This document shows, one piece after another, positions 1 to 9,046 of a stretch of 36,767 nt of DNA (the first letter of the stretch is position 1; each line of letters opens with the position of its first letter). Made by a program: the position numbers and the translations under genes. The notes below the pieces were generated by a model. That model was given only the letters and a program-made list of their open reading frames with translations, had not been told where the DNA came from and did not search any database. Origin of the DNA: Accumulibacter sp. (GTDB lineage: Bacteria > Pseudomonadota > Gammaproteobacteria > Burkholderiales > Rhodocyclaceae); the NCBI GenBank assembly GCA_020049495.1, contig JAIFKU010000057.1, positions 1 to 36,767 of the forward strand, given 5' to 3'.

Positions 1-130
1 GTCCTTTAACTATGTACGCCTCGTGGCAGGGTACTCCAAGTCGATGAATAATACCGATAATCTGAAAGTGGTCTTCTCGCCGGTCCGTAGCGGCGTCAGT
101 CAACTGCATGCAAGTCAAACCGGATTCCAT
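1..130 (-). CDS. Partial ORF running off the left edge, unknown
   Basis: The minus strand has an open frame from an ATG at 130 (a second ATG is at 109) to the window edge, about 43 codons without a stop. It begins 23 bases after the stop of the PAP2 remnant, so the two could have shared a transcript. The peptide has no motif I recognise. Part of a real gene or a chance frame are both possible, because so little is visible. Confidence 0.25.
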   Translation of the reverse strand, partial: MESGLTCMQLTDAATDRREDHFQIIGIIHRLGVPCHEAYIVKG

Positions 131-153
131 CAGGTTCAAAAGATTGACTGGCA

Positions 154-402
154 TCAAACGGACGGGAGCCGGACGTTGCCGAATTTGCCCGCAATCACGC
201 CCTGTCGCAATGATGTACTGGCCGCCACTATCCCCAGCAGCAGACCGGCCAAGGCATCCACCGCCACATGCTGGCGAGTGGCCAGTGTCAAATAGGTGAT
301 GCCGACAACCCACGCCAAATTGATGAGACGTATCCACCGTGGTGCACCAATGCGGCGCAGCAAGTGGTTCAGCCAGACGCCCGAAAAATCCGCCGTGGGC
401 AA
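154..402 (-). pseudogene. PAP2-family phosphatase remnant, C-terminal part only
   Basis: The 82-residue frame (TTG start at 402, in-frame TGA at 412-414) matches only the last third of a PAP2 membrane phosphatase. It shows a hydrophobic helix, then the third catalytic signature in degenerate form, TRQHVAVD (S/TR-x-x-H-x-x-x-D type), then another membrane helix (ALAGLLLGIVAA). The first two PAP2 signatures, KxxxxxxRP and PSGH, would lie upstream, but that space is only about 120 bases of hairpin-rich sequence before valS. Family members usually have 170 residues or more. I infer a 5'-truncated, non-functional gene; a frameshifted neighbour cannot be excluded. Confidence 0.55.
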
Positions 403-413
403 CTCACGGATTC

Positions 414-436
414 ATGAGCGCCTTTGAGGCGCTCAT
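414..436. other. Perfect hairpin between valS and the PAP2 remnant
   Basis: ATGAGCGCCT, a TTG loop and AGGCGCTCAT form a perfect 10-bp stem with a 3-base loop. Neither side has a run of T, so it is not a textbook intrinsic terminator. It could still help end valS transcription. Confidence 0.5.
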
Positions 437-485
437 AATCTCAAGCCACCGGCATTGCCAATTATATTTGGCTGGCTGCGTTTCC

Positions 486-505
486 TCTGTGCGCCAGAGC
501 ACAGA
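486..505. other. Hairpin just after the valS stop codon
   Basis: TCTGTGC and GCACAGA form a 7-bp stem around a 6-base loop, 21 bases beyond the valS stop. No T-run follows on the minus strand. It may act with the 414-436 hairpin as a weak or factor-assisted terminator. Confidence 0.35.
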
Positions 506-526
506 CGGGGTGATTACCTTCCAATA

Positions 527-3343
527 TCAGCGTTTAAGGCGTTCGAGTTGGGATTTCAGCTTTGCCAGTGTTGCTTCAAAGTCGGCCAGCCGCTTCTTTT
601 CCACCTCGACCACTTGCGCCGGGGCGCGGGCGACGAAGCTTTCGTTGCCGAGCTTGGCGTTGGCCTTGACGATCTCGCCTTCCAGTCGGGCGATCTCCTT
701 GCTCAGACGTTCGCTTTCTGCGGCGACGTCGATCTCGATCTTGAACATCAGGCGCGTATCACCCACCACGGCAGTCGGTGCGTTGGCGTCCCCTGTTATC
801 CGGTCGACAACCTGCATGTCCGAGAGTTTGCCCAGTGCCTTGAGGTAGGGTGCAAATCCAGCCAGTAATTCCGTGTCGCCGCTGGCAATCAGCGGCACTT
901 TCTGCGCCGGTGAGAGGTTCATTTCGCCGCGCAGATTGCGGCAGGCGTAAGCCAGGTCCTTGAGTTGCTGCACCCTGGCTTCGCTGGCTTCATCGATCTT
1001 CTCGGGCTGTGCTATTGGGTAGGTCGCAAGCATGATTGATTCGTGCGTTTTCTTGCCGGCAAGCGGCGCGACGGCCTGCCACAGTTCTTCGGTAATGAAG
1101 GGAATCAGCGGGTGCGCGAGGCGCAGCACGGTTTCCAGCACGCGCAGCAGCGTCCGGCGCGTGGCCCGGGCTTGCTCGGCTGTGCCGCTTTGCATCTGCA
1201 CCTTGGCCAGTTCGAGGTACCAGTCGCAGAACTCGTCCCAGACGAATTCATAGATGGCGCGGGCAAGCAGGTCGAAGCGGTAGTCGGCAAAGTGCTGGGC
1301 GATCTCGGCTTCGCTACGCTGCAGTTTGCTGACGATCCAGCGGTCGGCGAAGGAGAAATCGAGCGCGCTTGAACAGGCCTCTGGCGTACAGGCATCGATG
1401 CCGCAATCCTGGCCTTCGGTGTTCATCAGCACGAAGCGCGTGGCGTTCCACAGCTTGTTGCAGAAGTTACGGTAGCCCTCGCAGCGGTGCAGGTCGAACT
1501 TGATGTCGCGGCCGGGGCTGGCCAGCGAGAGGAAAGTGAAGCGCAGGGCGTCGGTACCGAAGGCCTGGATGCCTTCCGGGAATTCCTTGCGCGTGCGTTT
1601 CTCGATCTGCTGTGCCTGCTTGGGGTTCATCAGGCCGGTCGTGCGTTTTTTCACCAGGTCCTCAATGCCGATGCCGTCGATCAGGTCGATCGGGTCGAGC
1701 ACGTTGCCCTTGGACTTGCTCATCTTCTGGCCTTCGGCGTCGCGGATCAGGCCATGCACATAGACGTGCTTGAACGGGATCTTGCCGGTGATGTGCCGGG
1801 TCATCATGACCATGCGTGCGACCCAGAAGAAGATGATGTCGAAGCCGGTGACGAGCACCGTCGATGGCAGGTAGAGGTCGATGGCCGGGTTCGATTTCTC
1901 CGGCCATTGCGGCGTCCAGTCGAGCGTCGAGAACGGCCACAGGGCAGACGAATACCAGGTGTCGAGCACGTCCGGGTCACGGACCAGCGTACCAATGTAG
2001 CCGGCTGCTGCCGCCTGGGCCTTGGCTTCGGCTTCGTCGTGGGCAACGAAGATTTCGCCATTGTCGCCATACCATGCCGGAATCTGGTGGCCCCACCACA
2101 ATTGCCGTGAGATGCACCAGTCCTGAATGTTGTTCAGCCACTGGTTGTAAGTGTTCACCCAGTTCTCAGGGACGAACTTGATCTCGCCCGAAGCCACGCA
2201 TTCAAGCGCCTTGCCGACGATACTGGTACCATCGGCACCGGGTTTGCTCATGGCGACGAACCACTGGTCGGTGAGCATCGGCTCGATGGCGATGCCGGTA
2301 CGGTCACCGCGCGGTACCTTGAGCTTGTGCTTGTCGGTCTTGACCAGGATGCCGAGTGCTTCGAGGTCAGCAACGACGGCCTGGCGCGCGTCGAAGCGAT
2401 CCAGGCCGCGGTATTTCTCCGGCGCGTTGTCGTTGATTTTCGCGTCGAGCGTCAGGATGGAAATGATCGGCAACTGGTGGCGCTGGCTGACGGCGTAGTC
2501 ATTGAAGTCGTGCGCCGGCGTGACCTTGACGCAACCGGTTCCGAATTCGAGGTCGACGTAGGCATCGGCTATGATCGGGATTTCACGGTCGGTCAAGGGC
2601 AGCTTGACCCTCTTGCCGATCATGTCCTTGTAGCGTTCATCCTCCGGGTGCACCATCACGGCGGTATCGCCGAGCATGGTTTCCGGGCGCGTGGTGGCCA
2701 CCGTCAGGCTGCCCGAACCATCGGCCAGCGGGTAGCGGATGTGCCACATGAAACCGTCTTCTTCCTCGCTCACCACTTCGAGATCGGAAACCGCGGTATG
2801 CAGTACCGGGTCCCAGTTCACCAGGCGCTTGCCACGGTAGATCAGGCCTTCCTGGTGCAGGCGGACGAAGGTTTCGGTAACGATCTTCGAGAGGCCGGCA
2901 TCCATCGTGAAGCGCTCGCGTGACCAGTCCGGCGAGGTGCCGAGGCGGCGCATCTGGCGGGTGATGGTGTTGCCCGAATATTCCTTCCATTCCCAGACTT
3001 TTTCGAGGAACTTCTCGCGCCCGAGGTCGTGGCGGGAAATGCCTTGCCCGTCAAGCTGGCGTTCGACGACGATCTGCGTGGCGATGCCGGCGTGATCGGT
3101 GCCCGGCTGCCACAGCGTGTTGTCGCCGCGCATGCGGTGGTAGCGCGTGAGCGCGTCCATGATCGCCTGGTTGAAGCCGTGACCCATGTGCAGCGTGCCG
3201 GTGACGTTGGGCGGCGGCAGCAGGATGCAGAAGGCATTCGGGTTTTGCGTGTCGAGGCCGGCATTGAAGAAGCCCTTGGCCTCCCAGTCGGGGTACCAGC
3301 GACGCTCGATGTCTGCCGGTTCAAAGCTTTTGGCGAGTTCCAT
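527..3343 (-). CDS. valS: Valine--tRNA ligase
   Basis: Cytosolic class I aminoacyl-tRNA synthetase that charges tRNA-Val with valine. At 938 residues it is full length for the family. The HIGH motif appears as HMGH near residues 52-55 after PPPNVTGTL. The KMSKS loop ([14 protein letters not shown]) is near residue 540. Between them lies the long CP1 editing insertion, with the [13 protein letters not shown] segment that clears mischarged threonine. The last ~70 residues are rich in K, E and A and form the usual C-terminal coiled coil that contacts the tRNA. The ATG start is preceded by a candidate -10 box 35 bases upstream. It is transcribed alone, away from the upstream hypothetical gene by a 73-base gap. 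Confidence 0.98.
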   Translation of the reverse strand: MELAKSFEPADIERRWYPDWEAKGFFNAGLDTQNPNAFCILLPPPNVTGTLHMGHGFNQAIMDALTRYHRMRGDNTLWQPGTDHAGIATQIVVERQLDGQGISRHDLGREKFLEKVWEWKEYSGNTITRQMRRLGTSPDWSRERFTMDAGLSKIVTETFVRLHQEGLIYRGKRLVNWDPVLHTAVSDLEVVSEEEDGFMWHIRYPLADGSGSLTVATTRPETMLGDTAVMVHPEDERYKDMIGKRVKLPLTDREIPIIADAYVDLEFGTGCVKVTPAHDFNDYAVSQRHQLPIISILTLDAKINDNAPEKYRGLDRFDARQAVVADLEALGILVKTDKHKLKVPRGDRTGIAIEPMLTDQWFVAMSKPGADGTSIVGKALECVASGEIKFVPENWVNTYNQWLNNIQDWCISRQLWWGHQIPAWYGDNGEIFVAHDEAEAKAQAAAAGYIGTLVRDPDVLDTWYSSALWPFSTLDWTPQWPEKSNPAIDLYLPSTVLVTGFDIIFFWVARMVMMTRHITGKIPFKHVYVHGLIRDAEGQKMSKSKGNVLDPIDLIDGIGIEDLVKKRTTGLMNPKQAQQIEKRTRKEFPEGIQAFGTDALRFTFLSLASPGRDIKFDLHRCEGYRNFCNKLWNATRFVLMNTEGQDCGIDACTPEACSSALDFSFADRWIVSKLQRSEAEIAQHFADYRFDLLARAIYEFVWDEFCDWYLELAKVQMQSGTAEQARATRRTLLRVLETVLRLAHPLIPFITEELWQAVAPLAGKKTHESIMLATYPIAQPEKIDEASEARVQQLKDLAYACRNLRGEMNLSPAQKVPLIASGDTELLAGFAPYLKALGKLSDMQVVDRITGDANAPTAVVGDTRLMFKIEIDVAAESERLSKEIARLEGEIVKANAKLGNESFVARAPAQVVEVEKKRLADFEATLAKLKSQLERLKR

Positions 3344-3377
3344 AGGATGCGCGGAGTGCGAATGGCGAAAAGCGGCG

Positions 3378-3383
3378 ATTATA
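3378..3383 (-). promoter_or_regulatory. Candidate -10 box for valS
   Basis: The minus strand reads TATAAT here, 35 bases before the valS ATG and in the only gap upstream of it. No convincing -35 hexamer is seen at 16-18 bases, so this is a single-element call. Confidence 0.4.
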
Positions 3384-3416
3384 CCGGATAGCGCAGGGTC
3401 GGCCGGGGGTTTGCGC

Positions 3417-3857
3417 TTACTTGCCGTGGTCGGGTTCGTCGAGCGGAAGCTGCAATTGTTTGCGCCGGGCGATGAAGTCGCGTAGGGCGGTTTCCATGGT
3501 CGACGTAATTCCGGCGCGCAGTTCTTCGCCGGCGTTGAGCAAGGCGGCTTCGAGCAGGGCTGGCATATCGTCGGTGAGTTGTTGTCCGATGGCGTGGGCG
3601 ATATCGGAGGCCAGAAGAGTGACTTGGGTTTCGTCGAAGCGGTCGGTCCTGTCTTCGGACACGGCGGCTTCTGCGGAAACGACCTCGGTCAGCACCGGCA
3701 GATCATCATCCTCATGCGTCTGTTTCGGTAGGGTGGCTGGCACTGCCGTACGCATCGGCGTGGCCACAAAATTCCGCCGCCGCCTTCCCCCGGGGGAACT
3801 TCCTTCGGGGTGCATCAAGGCGTCAGCGCGATCGACAACATCGGATTGTTCGGCCAT
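3417..3857 (-). CDS. Hypothetical protein downstream of holC
   Basis: 146 residues, function unknown. Its ATG overlaps the holC stop (TGATG), so it is probably translated by coupling in a pepA-holC-orf operon. The N-terminal part is low-complexity. It is followed by an acidic stretch with LPVLTEVV, a motif I associate tentatively with a small betaproteobacterial family (possibly DUF2486). The C-terminal half is predicted helical with a basic end ([12 protein letters not shown]). Residues ~17-25 (HPEGSSPGG) are encoded by a copy of a repeat that also occurs between genes at 28.6-28.7 kb, which suggests insertion into a tolerant region. No membrane segment or signal peptide is visible. Confidence 0.6.
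   Translation of the reverse strand: MAEQSDVVDRADALMHPEGSSPGGRRRRNFVATPMRTAVPATLPKQTHEDDDLPVLTEVVSAEAAVSEDRTDRFDETQVTLLASDIAHAIGQQLTDDMPALLEAALLNAGEELRAGITSTMETALRDFIARRKQLQLPLDEPDHGK
3783..3813 (-). repeat. CCCCGAAGGAAGT-type repeat inside a coding sequence
   Basis: Read on the minus strand, the segment is CACCCCGAAGGAAGTTCCCC followed by a G-run that makes it palindromic. Near copies lie at 28589-28615 and 28687-28714. Here it stays in frame and encodes HPEGSSPGG of the hypothetical protein. Confidence 0.55.
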
Positions 3858-4282
3858 CAGTGTTTCTCCGCGAGGTCGATGAACTTGATTTCGTAGCCTC
3901 TGTCCTTGTAGAACTTCACGCGCTGGCGACCGGCCAGCCTTTCGTCCTCCTGCTGACCGACGACTTCAATGACGCTGGTGAAGCGTGAAAACCCCGGCGG
4001 GATTTCAGCAGAAATATTGATCAGGCGTTCGTTTTGCGGCAGTGTTTCCAGCGAGCCGGTGATCAGCACCGGTGTCTCGGCGGCGAGGGGTGAGTTGCCG
4101 TGCACATGCGGGACAAAACCTGTGGGCGGGTACATCCACAAGTGGCGGTCAAGCGCACCGGCAACTTCGGCATCCGGGGCGTAAACGAGCAGGGCCTTTT
4201 TCTGGGCAAAGGCCTTGCGGATCAATGCGGCGCTTGCACTGATCCGGTTTTCGGCATTGTGGTAGAAGAAGATCTGGGTCAA
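3857..4282 (-). CDS. holC: DNA polymerase III subunit chi
   Basis: Replisome accessory subunit that, with psi, links the clamp loader to single-strand binding protein. The frame is open further upstream, but the chi family begins at (M)TQIFFYHN. This corresponds to a TTG at 4282-4280 overlapping the pepA stop (TTGA) and gives 141 residues, normal for HolC. Typical features are the early FYHN, LIRKAFAQKKALLVYAPD, the aromatic DRHLWMYPPTGFVPH segment and the late QRVKFYKDRGYEIKF. The overlap with pepA upstream and the next ORF downstream indicates a coupled operon; pepA-holC adjacency is common in proteobacteria. Confidence 0.92.
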   Translation of the reverse strand: MTQIFFYHNAENRISASAALIRKAFAQKKALLVYAPDAEVAGALDRHLWMYPPTGFVPHVHGNSPLAAETPVLITGSLETLPQNERLINISAEIPPGFSRFTSVIEVVGQQEDERLAGRQRVKFYKDRGYEIKFIDLAEKH

Positions 4283-5778
4283 TTGAGCTTTCCGGCGCGT
4301 TTGAGCAGGTAGTGGGCGAGCAGCGGTACAGGGCGGCCGGTGGCCCCCTTGTCGGCACCGGATTTCCAGGCCGTTCCGGCAATGTCGAGGTGTGCCCACT
4401 CGAACTTTTTGGCAAAACGGGACAGGAAACAGGCGGCAGAAACACTGCCCGCCGCGCGTCCGCCGATGTTGGCCATGTCGGCAAAATTGCTTTTCAGCAG
4501 ATCCTGATACTCGTCCCACAGCGGCATCTGCCAGGCGCGGTCCTGCGCTTCGTCGCCGGCCTGCAAGAGATCGCGGGCCAGGCCGTCGTTGTTGGCGAAG
4601 AGCCCACTGGCGACATGGCCGAGGGCGATGACGCAGGCCCCGGTCAGGGTGGCGACGTCGATCACGGCTTGCGGCTCGAAGCGCTCGGCGTAGGTCAGTG
4701 CATCACAGAGGATGAGGCGGCCTTCAGCGTCGGTGTTGAGGATTTCAATGGTCTGGCCGGACATCGATGTGACGATGTCGCCGGGCTTGCTGGCCGCGCC
4801 GTCCGGCATGTTTTCCGTGGTCGGGACGAGCACCGTGAGGTTGATCGGCAACTGCATCCGGGCCACGGCCTTGAGGGTGCCGAGCACACTGGCCGCACCG
4901 CACATGTCGAACTTCATTTCATCCATTTCCGGACCCGGTTTCAGCGAGATGCCGCCGGAGTCGAAGGTAATGCCCTTGCCAATCAGTACCATGGGCTTTT
5001 CTTTTGCATCTTGCGCACCCCTGTAGTGCACAACGACCAGCTTGGGTGGCTGGCGCGAGCCCTTGGCCACCGAGAGCAGGGAGTGCATGCCCAGGGTTTC
5101 CATTTCGGCGCGTTCGATAATCTGGCAATCAAGGGCATGATCCCTGGCAATTTGCAGGGCTGTATCAGCCAGATAGCCCGGCGTGCACACGTTGCCGGGC
5201 AGGTTGCCGAGAGTCCTGGCCAGAGTCACCCCCTCGGCGATGGCCAGTCCCTGCGCTAGCGCGTTTTCAGCCTGCTTCAATTCGCTGCGGCGATCAACGT
5301 TGAAGGCCAGTTTGCGCAAAGGGCGGCGGACTTTGCTTTTTTTGCTCTTGAACTGTTCGAAGCGATAGAGCGTCTCCTGGGCGATGATCGCCGCCTGCCG
5401 GATGCGCCAGTCAATGCTGCATTTCCGGACGGCGATTGTGGTCAGAAAGAGCGTGCCATCAGTGGCGCCGGTCTCGTTGAGTGCCTTGATGGCGTTGCGA
5501 ACGGCAGTGCAATATTCCTTTTCGCGGAATTCCTTTTCCTTGCCCAGCCCGATCAGCAGAACCCGGTCGCACTGGGTCGCCGGGACAGCGTGCAAGAGCA
5601 GGCTTGATCCGGCTTTCCCGTCCATGTCTCCACGGCGAATGATTTCGGAAAGATAGCCGTTCGCCACCTTGTCGATCGACCCGGCAGGAAGTGTCAGCTT
5701 GCGATTTTCGAAAACGCCGACAACGACACAGGCGCTACGTTGCTTCTCCGGGCTACCGCTTTTTATGCTAAATTCCAC
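4279..5778 (-). CDS. pepA: Leucyl (cytosol) aminopeptidase, family M17
   Basis: Manganese/zinc-dependent exopeptidase that removes N-terminal residues from peptides. In E. coli the homologue also binds DNA in plasmid recombination. The 499 residues match family length. The catalytic C-terminal domain shows VLIGKGITFDSGGISLKPG, DMCGAASVLG and the signature NTDAEGRLIL, which hold the metal ligands and the active-site lysine and arginine. The N-terminal ~170 residues are the variable M17 domain. The start is GTG at 5778 with GAGGAG about 8 bases upstream. It heads the pepA-holC-orf operon and is divergent from lptF. Confidence 0.97.
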   Translation of the reverse strand: MEFSIKSGSPEKQRSACVVVGVFENRKLTLPAGSIDKVANGYLSEIIRRGDMDGKAGSSLLLHAVPATQCDRVLLIGLGKEKEFREKEYCTAVRNAIKALNETGATDGTLFLTTIAVRKCSIDWRIRQAAIIAQETLYRFEQFKSKKSKVRRPLRKLAFNVDRRSELKQAENALAQGLAIAEGVTLARTLGNLPGNVCTPGYLADTALQIARDHALDCQIIERAEMETLGMHSLLSVAKGSRQPPKLVVVHYRGAQDAKEKPMVLIGKGITFDSGGISLKPGPEMDEMKFDMCGAASVLGTLKAVARMQLPINLTVLVPTTENMPDGAASKPGDIVTSMSGQTIEILNTDAEGRLILCDALTYAERFEPQAVIDVATLTGACVIALGHVASGLFANNDGLARDLLQAGDEAQDRAWQMPLWDEYQDLLKSNFADMANIGGRAAGSVSAACFLSRFAKKFEWAHLDIAGTAWKSGADKGATGRPVPLLAHYLLKRAGKLN

Positions 5779-5817
5779 TGACTACTCCTCAGGCAACGCA
5801 GTTACGTACAAAAGCCG

Positions 5818-5847
5818 ATTATCACTGCAGTATTTCGTTAAAGTCAA
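5818..5847 (-). promoter_or_regulatory. Sigma-70 promoter for pepA
   Basis: On the minus strand TTGACT (5847-5842) and GATAAT (5823-5818, preceded by T to read TGATAAT) are separated by 18 bases. The -10 box is about 40 bases before the pepA GTG. It lies in the pepA/lptF divergent gap. Confidence 0.6.
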
Positions 5848-5850
5848 AAA

Positions 5851-6930
5851 ATGATCTTCCAGCGTGCCGCACGGCGCGAGTTCACCCACTCGGCTGCCGG
5901 CGTTTTTGTTGCGCTCTTCGCCATTCTACTGACGACCCAACTGATCCGCCTGCTCAGTGAAGCGGCACAGGGTTCGGTTGCGCCGGAAGCCGTGGTTGCG
6001 CTACTCGGCTTTTCCGCGATGAATTACATTCCGGCCTTGTTGTCCCTGTCGTCATTCATCGCCATCTTGCTGACGCTGTCGCGCAGTTACCGCGATTCCG
6101 AGATGGTAGTGTGGTTTTCTTCGGGCCTGTCACTAGCGGCGTGGATTCGGCCGGTGCTGGTATTTACGCTGCCGCTGATGGTGGCCATAGCCGGCTTGTC
6201 CTTGTTCGTTTCTCCCTGGGCCCTGTCCCAGAGTGCCGAATACCGTGGCAACCTCGAAAACCGCAAGGACGCCGGGCCAGCCTCTCCGGGTGCCTTTCAG
6301 GAATCGTCTTCAGGGGATCAGGTGATTTTCGTCGAGGCGGTTGCCGATGACGAGAGTTACGTCAAGAACGTTTTTGTGAGTTCGGTCCAGAACCGGCGTA
6401 TGGGTGTGACGATGGCGGCGACCGGTCATCAGGAAATTGCAAAAAACGGAGACCGGTTCATCGTCCTGGAGAATGGCCGGCGCTACGAGAATGAACCGGG
6501 CACGCTCGAATTCCGGATTCTGGAATATGCCCGCTACGCCATTCGGCTCGAAACCAGGGAAACCCGCGGCATTGAGCGGACCCCCAGAAACATGCCGACG
6601 CTGGAGTTGATGCAAAACGATCAGCCGGGTTTTCGGGCTGAACTGCTATGGCGTATCGGTGTGCCCATTTCGGCCCTGGTCCTGGTCTTGCTGGCAATTC
6701 CGCTGTCCTTCGTCAATCCGCGTGCCGGTCGTTCGGCCAACATGCTGCTGGCCTTGTTTACCTACCTTGTGTACAACAATCTGCTGACCATCAGCCAGGC
6801 CTGGGTGGCCAGCGGAAAAATTTCCTTCACTGTGGGCGTCGTGGCGATCCATTTGTTCATGCTGTGTCTGCTGCCCCTGCTTTTTTACCGCCGGATCGCG
6901 GTGCTTTCTTTTGCGCGATTTTTCCGATGA
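5851..6930 (+). CDS. lptF: LPS export ABC transporter permease LptF
   Basis: Inner-membrane permease of the LptB2FG transporter, which extracts lipopolysaccharide from the inner membrane and feeds it to the Lpt bridge. The 359 residues show the family pattern. N-terminal helices come first, starting MIFQRAARREFTHSAAGVF, followed by a long periplasmic beta-jellyroll region (residues ~130-255). Three C-terminal membrane helices follow (ISALVLVLLAIPLSFVNPRAGRS and onward). The stop overlaps the lptG start (ATGA). The location divergent from pepA is the standard proteobacterial arrangement. Confidence 0.95.
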   Translation: MIFQRAARREFTHSAAGVFVALFAILLTTQLIRLLSEAAQGSVAPEAVVALLGFSAMNYIPALLSLSSFIAILLTLSRSYRDSEMVVWFSSGLSLAAWIRPVLVFTLPLMVAIAGLSLFVSPWALSQSAEYRGNLENRKDAGPASPGAFQESSSGDQVIFVEAVADDESYVKNVFVSSVQNRRMGVTMAATGHQEIAKNGDRFIVLENGRRYENEPGTLEFRILEYARYAIRLETRETRGIERTPRNMPTLELMQNDQPGFRAELLWRIGVPISALVLVLLAIPLSFVNPRAGRSANMLLALFTYLVYNNLLTISQAWVASGKISFTVGVVAIHLFMLCLLPLLFYRRIAVLSFARFFR

Positions 6931-8000
6931 AGATCTATCGTCGTTATCTGGCCCGTGAGGTCTCCGGCTCGATTCTTCTGGTCTTGGCCGGATTCCTGGC
7001 CTTGTTCGGTTTTTTTGACATGATCGGCGAAGTCAAGAATGTCGGCGAGGGCAGCTACCAACTGCACCATGCCGTTGCCTTTGTCGCCTTGCGCATGCCC
7101 GGACGCATCTATGAACTGATGCCGATTGCCGTACTCATCGGAACCCTTTATGCCCTGTCTACACTGGCCAGGCATTCGGAAATTACCGTGCTGCGCGCTT
7201 CGGGAATGTCGACTCTGCGCCTGCTCACCGGGTTGTTTCAGGTAGCGGCGATTTTTGCCCTGGTTACTTTCTTTATCGGCGAAGTCGTGGCTCCGCCCAG
7301 CGAACGTACGGCCCAGCAGTTGCGTCTCAGTGAGCGCGGCCAGACGGTCGGGCAGGATCTGCGCAGTGGCCTGTGGGTCAAGGATGAGCGGAGCTTTATC
7401 AACGTCAAGGTGGTGCTGCCTGATTCACGTTTGCAAGGTATTCGTATCTACGACTTTGATAAAAGTTCGAAGTTGCGCTCGGTCACTGATGCGAAGGAAG
7501 GCGTCTATGTGCCGCCGGCCAGTTGGCGCCTGAGTAATGTCGTACAGACCCTGCTCCATGGCGAGCGCTCCGAGGTCGTCAAAATGCCGGACATGGAGTG
7601 GCATTCAGCGCTCAACCCGGACATTCTTGCGGTGCTGATGATTGCACCGGAACGGATGTCGCTGCTGCATCTGTCGGCGTATGTCAGGCATCTTTCCGAG
7701 AACAGCCAGAAAACGCAGCGTTACGATATTGCTTTGTGGAAAAAGGTGGTTTACCCTCTGGCGGCGCTGGTCATGGTCGCTCTGGCCTTGCCCTTTGGCT
7801 ACACCCATAACCGGGTTAGCGGGGTCAGCCTGAAAATTTTTTCCGGGGTGATGATCGGGGTGTTCTTCCACATGCTCAATGGCCTGTTCTCGAACCTTGG
7901 CGCGATCAATAGCTGGTCCCCTTTGCTCAGTGCCATGGCCCCTTCGGCACTGTTCATGCTGGCAGCGGCCGGAATGATCTGGTTGGCCGAGCGGCGCTGA
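6927..8000 (+). CDS. lptG: LPS export ABC transporter permease LptG
   Basis: Partner permease of LptF in LptB2FG. The frame extends upstream, but the true start is the ATG at 6927 overlapping the lptF stop, giving 357 residues that begin MKIYRRYLAREV. Membrane helices occupy the first ~110 residues, with the conserved ARHSEITVLRASGMS cytoplasmic coupling segment. A periplasmic domain spans ~130-270, and three C-terminal helices follow (LAALVMVALALPFGY). It converges with the RDD gene, whose stop is 12 bases away. Confidence 0.95.
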   Translation: MKIYRRYLAREVSGSILLVLAGFLALFGFFDMIGEVKNVGEGSYQLHHAVAFVALRMPGRIYELMPIAVLIGTLYALSTLARHSEITVLRASGMSTLRLLTGLFQVAAIFALVTFFIGEVVAPPSERTAQQLRLSERGQTVGQDLRSGLWVKDERSFINVKVVLPDSRLQGIRIYDFDKSSKLRSVTDAKEGVYVPPASWRLSNVVQTLLHGERSEVVKMPDMEWHSALNPDILAVLMIAPERMSLLHLSAYVRHLSENSQKTQRYDIALWKKVVYPLAALVMVALALPFGYTHNRVSGVSLKIFSGVMIGVFFHMLNGLFSNLGAINSWSPLLSAMAPSALFMLAAAGMIWLAERR

Positions 8001-8012
8001 TCCCGGATCGGG

Positions 8013-8438
8013 TCAGTCAGTGATGAGTCGGGTGCCGGCGATGCGGTCGTGCAGGAATTGTCCGTCGCGGTCAACGAGTGCCCAGGCCATGCCGATCCCG
8101 CCCAGTGCCAGACTGGGCCAGCACAGCAGATAGCGGAGCAGGGCCTGTGCCGGACGAATGGCTCGCCCGCCTCGCGTTACCAGCCGGATGCGCCAGGTTT
8201 TCATGGCCAGCGTCTGCCCGCCATGACTCCAGAAGCCGACGAAATAGACGAGCATCACGAGAAACAGATGTGCCCACAGAGCCATCGCCGGGGCAGCGCG
8301 ATGGGCAAAGCCGGCGAGCAGTACGTGCGGCAGGATGAAGCTTACGGCCAGAACACCCGACAAGAGCAGGGTTTCGTAACACATGGCGGCTATCCGGCGC
8401 AGGATACCCGGGTGGGCAAAGCCGTCTGGAAACGACAT
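8013..8438 (-). CDS. RDD-family membrane protein
   Basis: 141 residues with an N-terminal R-R at LRRIAAMCYETLLLSG and three or four hydrophobic helices. The typical RDD pattern GGQTLAMKTWRIRLVTRGG and the ending DRDGQFLHDRIAGTRLI are present. Family function is unclear; some members act in ion homeostasis or transport. Its ATG overlaps the stop of the DUF3106 gene (TGATG), making it the last member of a coupled four-gene cluster headed by a sigma factor. Confidence 0.88.
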   Translation of the reverse strand: MSFPDGFAHPGILRRIAAMCYETLLLSGVLAVSFILPHVLLAGFAHRAAPAMALWAHLFLVMLVYFVGFWSHGGQTLAMKTWRIRLVTRGGRAIRPAQALLRYLLCWPSLALGGIGMAWALVDRDGQFLHDRIAGTRLITD

Positions 8439-9046
8439 CAGGGTTTGGTCGTTGTGTCAGCGACCGTGGCGGCCGGCGGCGTAGCGTCCGCATCTGCCGG
8501 GAGCGGATCGGGTGTCGGCGCTGGTGGAACGAGGGCAGGATCAGCCAGGGCGGCTGGTCCCGGGAGCAGGGGCGGCGCGGATGATGCAGGCCTGCCGGGT
8601 TTGGGAACGGGTTTGCTGACGGTCTGCTGCTTGAATTTCTCTTTTTCGTCGTCTGGCAGATTGACATACTCTGCCCACTTTTTCTTGAATTCCTGCTTTT
8701 CCTCGGTTGAAAGCTTGCTGGCCGCTTTAAAATTTTCGCGTGCCAACTGCCGTTCTTCTGATGTCAGCTTATCCCATTCCTGCATTTGTTCCTGAATCCG
8801 GCGTTGCTCTTCCGGAGAAATTGAGGAAAAGCGCGTAACAATGTGGAGCCATTTTTTCTGACGGTAGTTCTCCATTGAATCCCAGTCGTCACTCAGCGGG
8901 GCGAGGACGATTTTCTGTGGCACCGACAAATCGCTCCACTTGGGCTGTGAAGGTGTTGCAATGAGCGATGGGCTGGACGTTGCGGCCCAACCCGTGCTTG
9001 CGAGAACACAACAGAAAATTATTCCGAGGAGGCGCTTTGTAACCAT
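8438..9046 (-). CDS. Secreted DUF3106-family protein
   Basis: 202 residues. The N terminus is a signal peptide (MVTKRLLGIIFCCVLASTGWA), so the protein is probably periplasmic. The middle (~35-145) is helical and built from degenerate repeats of a W..L..EE/ER..... pattern: WSDLSVPQK, WDSMENYRQKKW, WDKLTSEERQ, KLSTEEKQEFKKKW, NLPDDEKEKF. The end is a long Pro/Ala-rich tail. The start overlaps the DUF3619 gene by 28 bases. Function unknown; the helical Glu-rich repeats recall periplasmic stress or metal-binding proteins only in general style, so sensing is an inference from its place beside a sigma factor. Confidence 0.85.
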   Translation of the reverse strand: MVTKRLLGIIFCCVLASTGWAATSSPSLIATPSQPKWSDLSVPQKIVLAPLSDDWDSMENYRQKKWLHIVTRFSSISPEEQRRIQEQMQEWDKLTSEERQLARENFKAASKLSTEEKQEFKKKWAEYVNLPDDEKEKFKQQTVSKPVPKPGRPASSAPPLLPGPAALADPALVPPAPTPDPLPADADATPPAATVADTTTKP

